Origin: Hermatobates lingyangjiaoensis
Lineage: Eukaryota; Arthropoda; Insecta; Hemiptera; Hermatobatidae
Direction of reading: 5' to 3'
Assembly (NCBI GenBank): GCA_026182355.1
Contig: JAPFBL010000117.1
Location: 1,541,501 to 1,605,500, forward strand
Length of the DNA: 64,000 bases
In this document: piece by piece, positions 39,201 through 45,200 of the stretch
Position numbering within the stretch: the first letter of the stretch is position 1
How the letters are laid out: each line of letters begins with the position of its first letter
Program-made: the position numbers and the translations under genes
The notes under the pieces: model-generated
Told to the model about the DNA's origin: nothing
What the model saw: the letters and a program-made list of their open reading frames with translations, nothing else
The model's database searches: none

Positions 39201-42200
39201 TAACCTAAAAACCTACTCATGGTAAATTTATTTTGGATTGAGTATTAATATTTATATTTTTACTTTAATATAAGTAAAGTATAGTGATTCTGAGAAAAAT
39301 CGATCTCGAGTTTTTGACGGCATTACATGTTTTGAGGAACGGAAAGTCTTTTTATGAAGTTTTTACAATGATATCTGTGTGTGTGTGCGTGTGTGCGTGT
39401 GTGTGTGTGTGTGTGTGAGCATGCATCCAAAGTTCGTGGCTACGCTACGGTTCAGAATCTTTGATGAATCAAAATGATATTTTACACCTTTACTACTAGT
39501 TTACACTAGTTATTAGTGTAAAAAAAAAGTATCGAAAAACAATTAACAAAGCTTTATGTCTCATAATTCATATATATATTTCCCATATTTTAATAAAAGC
39601 AAAATTTCACTTGAAACTGTACGATGACGACAAACATAGACTGGTAGCGATCAAAAACATTAATGAGAAACAATGATGTTAAAAATTCATAGATGAATAC
39701 CGATTGCTAGAAATAGAAAAAACAGGTTTTGTGCACTATATCCATCATTTTGACGGACCCAGTGACCAAAAATCCCCTGAATTTAGCATGACGGTGAATA
39801 ATTTGTCATAGGAGCTGCAGTAACTGAATTGGTCAAAGTTGCATTCGATATATCTAGTGATCTTACAAAAGGCTAAACGAATTCCTCCCAACACAGATTA
39901 AGACAGCAGGAAAACTCTAGAAAATCAAGTAAACCAGAAACACTCGCTAACTTTCAGTTGATCTTAAGCCATGTTACTCTCAACTGAATACAGCTTTCCA
40001 AAAGTGTTACTTTGGAGATATTTTCTAAATGAAAACAAATTACAATTTTTTTGTAACAACCCTGGCAACCCTGCTATATTGCATTAAAGCTATTCTATCA
40101 CCAAAAGTCATTCTATATAGGTACTATTCAGTGGTCACAATTCATTTTGTACCTAATGAGACTCTGCGTCAGTGTTTTTAGCCACTGTGCCACGGCACAC
40201 TCCTATGCCGTGGGAAGTTATTCAATTTGTTCTTGTGGAGTCTAATGTCTTGCAGAGAAATGGTGCAGTATCTTCCATACCAGTAGATGATAGCAGAAGG
40301 TAGCTATTTGTCTTGTGCAGGGCGACAAACGAATTAGTGACGGTTGGACGCAGTGGTAAAAGTGTTGCCGATGTTGAAAATAATGGATAAAATAAGTGAA
40401 GAGAAAAAATTATGTTTTCCATAATCTTACTGAACTGAAAAATCAAATATAAGGTCAAAAATAAATCCTGTTGCATGTACAGATAAAATAAAAGATGCAA
40501 TCACGTTCAACAGTGCTAGTCTGATAGCCGTATGTGGAAAGTGGCAGTCTTGAAGTGTTTCCTCCTATCAATAAAAATGAATGATGTTAATACTGTTGCA
40601 CTGTGTGAGATAATAGTGAAACATTTGAAAACACTTGACTAGAATATATCATTTTACTTCCCTTCTGCCTCACAATGCTGAATTCAGCCACCAATTAACT
40701 GGATTAGAATCCTAATCGTCTCAGCATCAGCTGTTAGAAAAGACATGACATTACAGGAGAAAGAGGAACTGTCTGATCTGTGACAAGGTCGTAATCTCAA
40801 GCTAAGCTTTGCTGATCTATCTTTGGAGAGTTTTGGGCTGAAAGCTGCCAAAGATTTCCCCATGTTGATCAACAAAGCTATTTTGACATTGCTTCCATTT
40901 TGTAATCAAACGATTTCAGTCAATTGAAAATCATACGATTTTGCAATTACTATGATTTCAGTCAAGTAAATGTTATTGTAAATTCATTTCAATGAAGAAA
41001 TTGGCTATTGAATCTGGTAAAGAGAAAAGCACACCTAATTTTTATATCAAAGAATATTTGAAGAGCTACTTTTCTTAAATTATGACCACCTCGTATCTAC
41101 TCGAGGTGGGCTTTTCAAACCTGACTGCTGTAATAACTAAAATACTGAAAGACTGATAGCTCTGGAGGAGTGTCTCAAGATGTGTCTTTCATTGATTCCT
41201 GCCAGGAAATCAGCTCTGCTTTCATCCAAATAGGACCAGATTTGTAAGTAAATATAAATATGAAAGTTTATGAAATATTTTTGTTTGTTTATTTGATTCT
41301 TTTCAAGACGTGTTATAATACAACTTCATCCTTCATTCTTAACAATATAAAACATAATAATGGTATATAGTTTTTTTTTTCATATTTTCAGCTTGTGGTA
41401 TACTGCAAAATATTTTCAATGAAAGGAATGTGTCTTGGCTCAGAAAAGTTGAAAAACACTGCTCTAGATTACAACTATTATAACGAAACGGATAAACTAT
41501 TTTGAAAAGTTACTAGGATTCACCAGATTGCCATCAAATGGCTCGAAAACATTTTATATTTGCTATCCGTACGTATTGTAGAAGTAAACTGTGGAGACTA
41601 AATTAAGTTAATAAAAAATTGTTATTATCGTTAATTCAAAGAAACGTGCTGATATTCATTAGAATGTAAGCCAACAGAAAAGACCCATGTTATGATGTTC
41701 GAAAATTTGCAGAATTATTCATGAATGTTAACTGCAATTACACTATTCACTCAAAAACATTTTTAGAACTGGTGAATAGTCTTAATGACCTAATCTGCGT
41801 TAGCAATTAGCAACATGAATTTTCAGGAGAGTGAAGTTTTCATTAGACCAAAGATGGTGAGGGTTTATATTTCTTAAAACAATAGTGAAAGCGCTGTCCA
41901 ATTAAACTCATCTCCACTCAAGTTATTGAAGGCTTATTCCATTGAAAAAGCTCTAATATATACTTGTTATTGGTATGTCGCTATACAAAAAGTGAAACAA
42001 AAATAATCTTACTTTCATTTGAATGATGGTACCAGAAGTAAGAACTGACATATTTTACTAGATGTTATATCATAACAGATTGAATATAGTAATATGAAAA
42101 TAAATGAATATAAAACTAATAAATGACGTAAAAACAATAAAACTAAAATTTATGGAATGAAAAAATAATTGAAATAAAAATTAATCATACTTTCATTTGA

Positions 42201-45200
42201 GTCTTGGTATACGTAACCATTTTACTAGAAGTTATTCTAAAAACAGATTAAAGATTAGGAATATGAAAATAAATTTTGCCCGCTTATAATAAGTGTAAAC
42301 AGAAAGAAAAATGCGTTAACAGCGATTTCAGTCAAGTAAATGTTAGTGTAAATTCATTTGAATGAAGAAATTGGCTATTGAATCTGGTAAAGAGAAAAGC
42401 ACGCCTAATTTTTATATCAAAGAATATTTGAAGAGGTACTTTTTTTTAAATTATGAAATAAAATTTGATGAAACAGTCAGTTGAAAAAAAAATACTTTAA
42501 AAAACTTACTTTTACAAAACTCTTAGAGTTTTTATGTGACATAAAAATATTTCAATTTTAATATTGATTATTGTGGCCACAAAGTAAAAGTGAAAAAATG
42601 GGATTACCAAATAAAAATTCAAGTTTTAATTTTCTGTTGTAGAGTTGTGACACATCATCAATTAGAAGAAATAATCTTACTTTCGATTCGAATAATCGAA
42701 AACATTACAAAATAACGTTAATGAAATACTGCAAGAAAAGTGAAAAGAGCGAATAAGTATTTTTTTTTTTCAACGCATATTTCAATCGAACTAGCATTTA
42801 ATTTTGGGAATAAACAGATGAATTATACTAATAATGAACTTTCCTTTCAATAGCATGTGTTTTAGAAACAATATATTCTAAATTTGATAGAATCATGTAC
42901 TAGGGAATGTATGGACTACTAGTCGCTCTATTATTTATCCACTTTTTTGCGAATATAATAATGGTTAAAATTATTAATAAATACTGAGAACGGACAAATA
43001 TATGCAAAAGTTATATTTATTGTATGATGATGGTTTATTCTGGATTATTGTCTGTGAAGAAAAGTAACATATTTTAAATATTTCTTATTAATATTTATAA
43101 TTCACCGTATGCATTTTAATTGTAAATTAGTTGAAGATAAGAATTTTTTTAATTTTTAGTCATTAAACTTATATGGGGTGATAACAAATATATTTTAACT
43201 AATTGGTCTTGAAAACTAATTAATATCCTAATGAACCCAATTAAACCTGAATGAATCCTAAATTATTATCATCATTCCACTCATGCTTTGTGCTAAAAAT
43301 TAAATTGCGTGCAAAGCTTAACCAGTAATTTAATTAAAATCAGTAATCCATTTAAAATGCCAAAAAAGGAAAATTAACAATATTATTATTTATATCAAAT
43401 TGCATAAAGATAATTTAATTTAACATTTTTAGCCAAAGCATTTTATAACAATAAAAATGAATTAAAAAATAGCTAAAAAAAAGTTTTATATAGAGATGAT
43501 CCATGTTTTAAAAGAAGGAATCTATCAACACAGTAAATAAATACTCGAATAAAACTAAAAAACACAATGACAGCTATGAAAGAGAGATTACAACATTTCC
43601 TTAATAAATGGGAGGTACACAAAAAATAATTCTGTTTCTGTTATTGTTACTGGGCTCAAACAGCTGTATTTTTTTTGTTTTTTTTTTTCTGTCAACCAAA
43701 TAGAGTTTCTGCTACTTGATACAGTATTTACTACCAATTTTTGCAATCATCTGTAAATAAAGTGAATTAGATGCGCACAATTAATTAAAAATAAATTTAG
43801 CGTCACCTATGTCAAACTTAAGTTGGAAGTAAAAGTATTTGCTTACAACTTAAAAGTATTTACTTACTGTGTAAGTAAACACTGTATCAAACTCGGTGAC
43901 AACCAAATGATTTTTTGTTCAATTTTAATGATGATGTTAAATATAACATACCAATGTTTTTATAGCAGAAACATACCAATCAATTTTTATATCATTTTTT
44001 TAGATATGGTTATTTTTTTTTTAATAAAAGAATCTTGAAATCACTGATCAATTTGACATCTTATTAAAATTATATAACTAAGGGACTACTATCTTACGGA
44101 CCACTACTGTCTGCTTTCACACTATGATAATATACATCGCATTGTTGTAACTTCATTCAACTTCAGATTTAGGCTCTTTAATGACCTTTATAAACGTACC
44201 CAGAGAAGTGCTATTCTATAACTTTAAGTATGATTTGACTAATATCTTAATCCTTTCCAATACGACTGGCCTGCTTTCAGATATAATGTGACCCAATGTT
44301 TGTATCTCTTCTAGACGGTCTGCTTTTTTTGTGTAGTGTCATATCAACTACCATTCATAGTACTTAAGTTGAAACATTTCTAATAGATGATCTATATGTA
44401 TAGTTTTAGATTCTCCCTTTGAATATATAGTATTCTTTACAAATGTAAGTTCAGTTAAAATAATCTTCATAAATGACATTGATCTGATTCTTTTTCACAA
44501 CTTTAACTCCTTTCCTCTAGATTTATTTTTCAGCTCCATTCTTGCAAAAGCTAACGAGTGTAATGTAAAATGCTCGAGACTGCAAGAAAATTGTAAGGAT
44601 CCAAATATTACTAATTTTTTTATTATCTCATTCCCAGGTATTACTTGTTTCCCGATATTCAAAAAAAAAAAAAAAAAGCAAATTATTTGCAATGTTTTCA
44701 TTATTACTTTATGACTCATTAGTATATCAGACTAGAGAACTTCATTGAAATCAGAAACAATCAACGCAGGTGATTATTTGTGTTTACTTGGAAGACCTCT
44801 GCGAAAGAATCTATCAACGACAATGTACCTAACAAACATATTGGTTAATCCATGAATTTTTCCTTCAATTAATTTATTACAGATAGTAAGTAATTGATCC
44901 AGGTATTTATTACACATGTTGTTTTTAAATATTACCGAGCCAATGCATATGACATCATTCGTTTTACAATATTAATACAAATTCGTTTGTAAAGACAAAA
45001 TCATAACTGATAACTGGTTCAATAAATCTGCATGGCCTCCAAGAATGAAAGACTAATAAACATCTGTCATATGTAGATTTGTATTATGTCTAAATGAGAC
45101 ATAATATACCCAGGATGATTGATAGTATATTTACCTATAGTAAAGTTGAGTATAGGCTACTCCAGATTTTTCCTTTACTACTTTACTATACTTAAAGGAT

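Larger units (their letters stand above)
40170..41461 (+). mobile_element. hAT-family DNA transposon, internally deleted (ZBED5-like)
   Basis: The left end reads CAGTGTTTTTAGCCACTGTG, and the right end on the opposite strand reads CAGTGTTTTTCAACTTTTC, a typical hAT terminal inverted repeat pair. Flanking octamers CTCTGCGT (40162-40169) and CTCTAGAT (41462-41469) agree at five of eight positions, fitting an aged 8-bp target duplication. The interior holds transposase remnants on the plus strand. It lies in convertase intron 2, antisense to the gene. Confidence 0.8.

Noticed and set aside
40222..40875. Minus-strand frames within the hAT element
   Set aside because: The plus strand carries recognisable transposase motifs; the minus frames do not.
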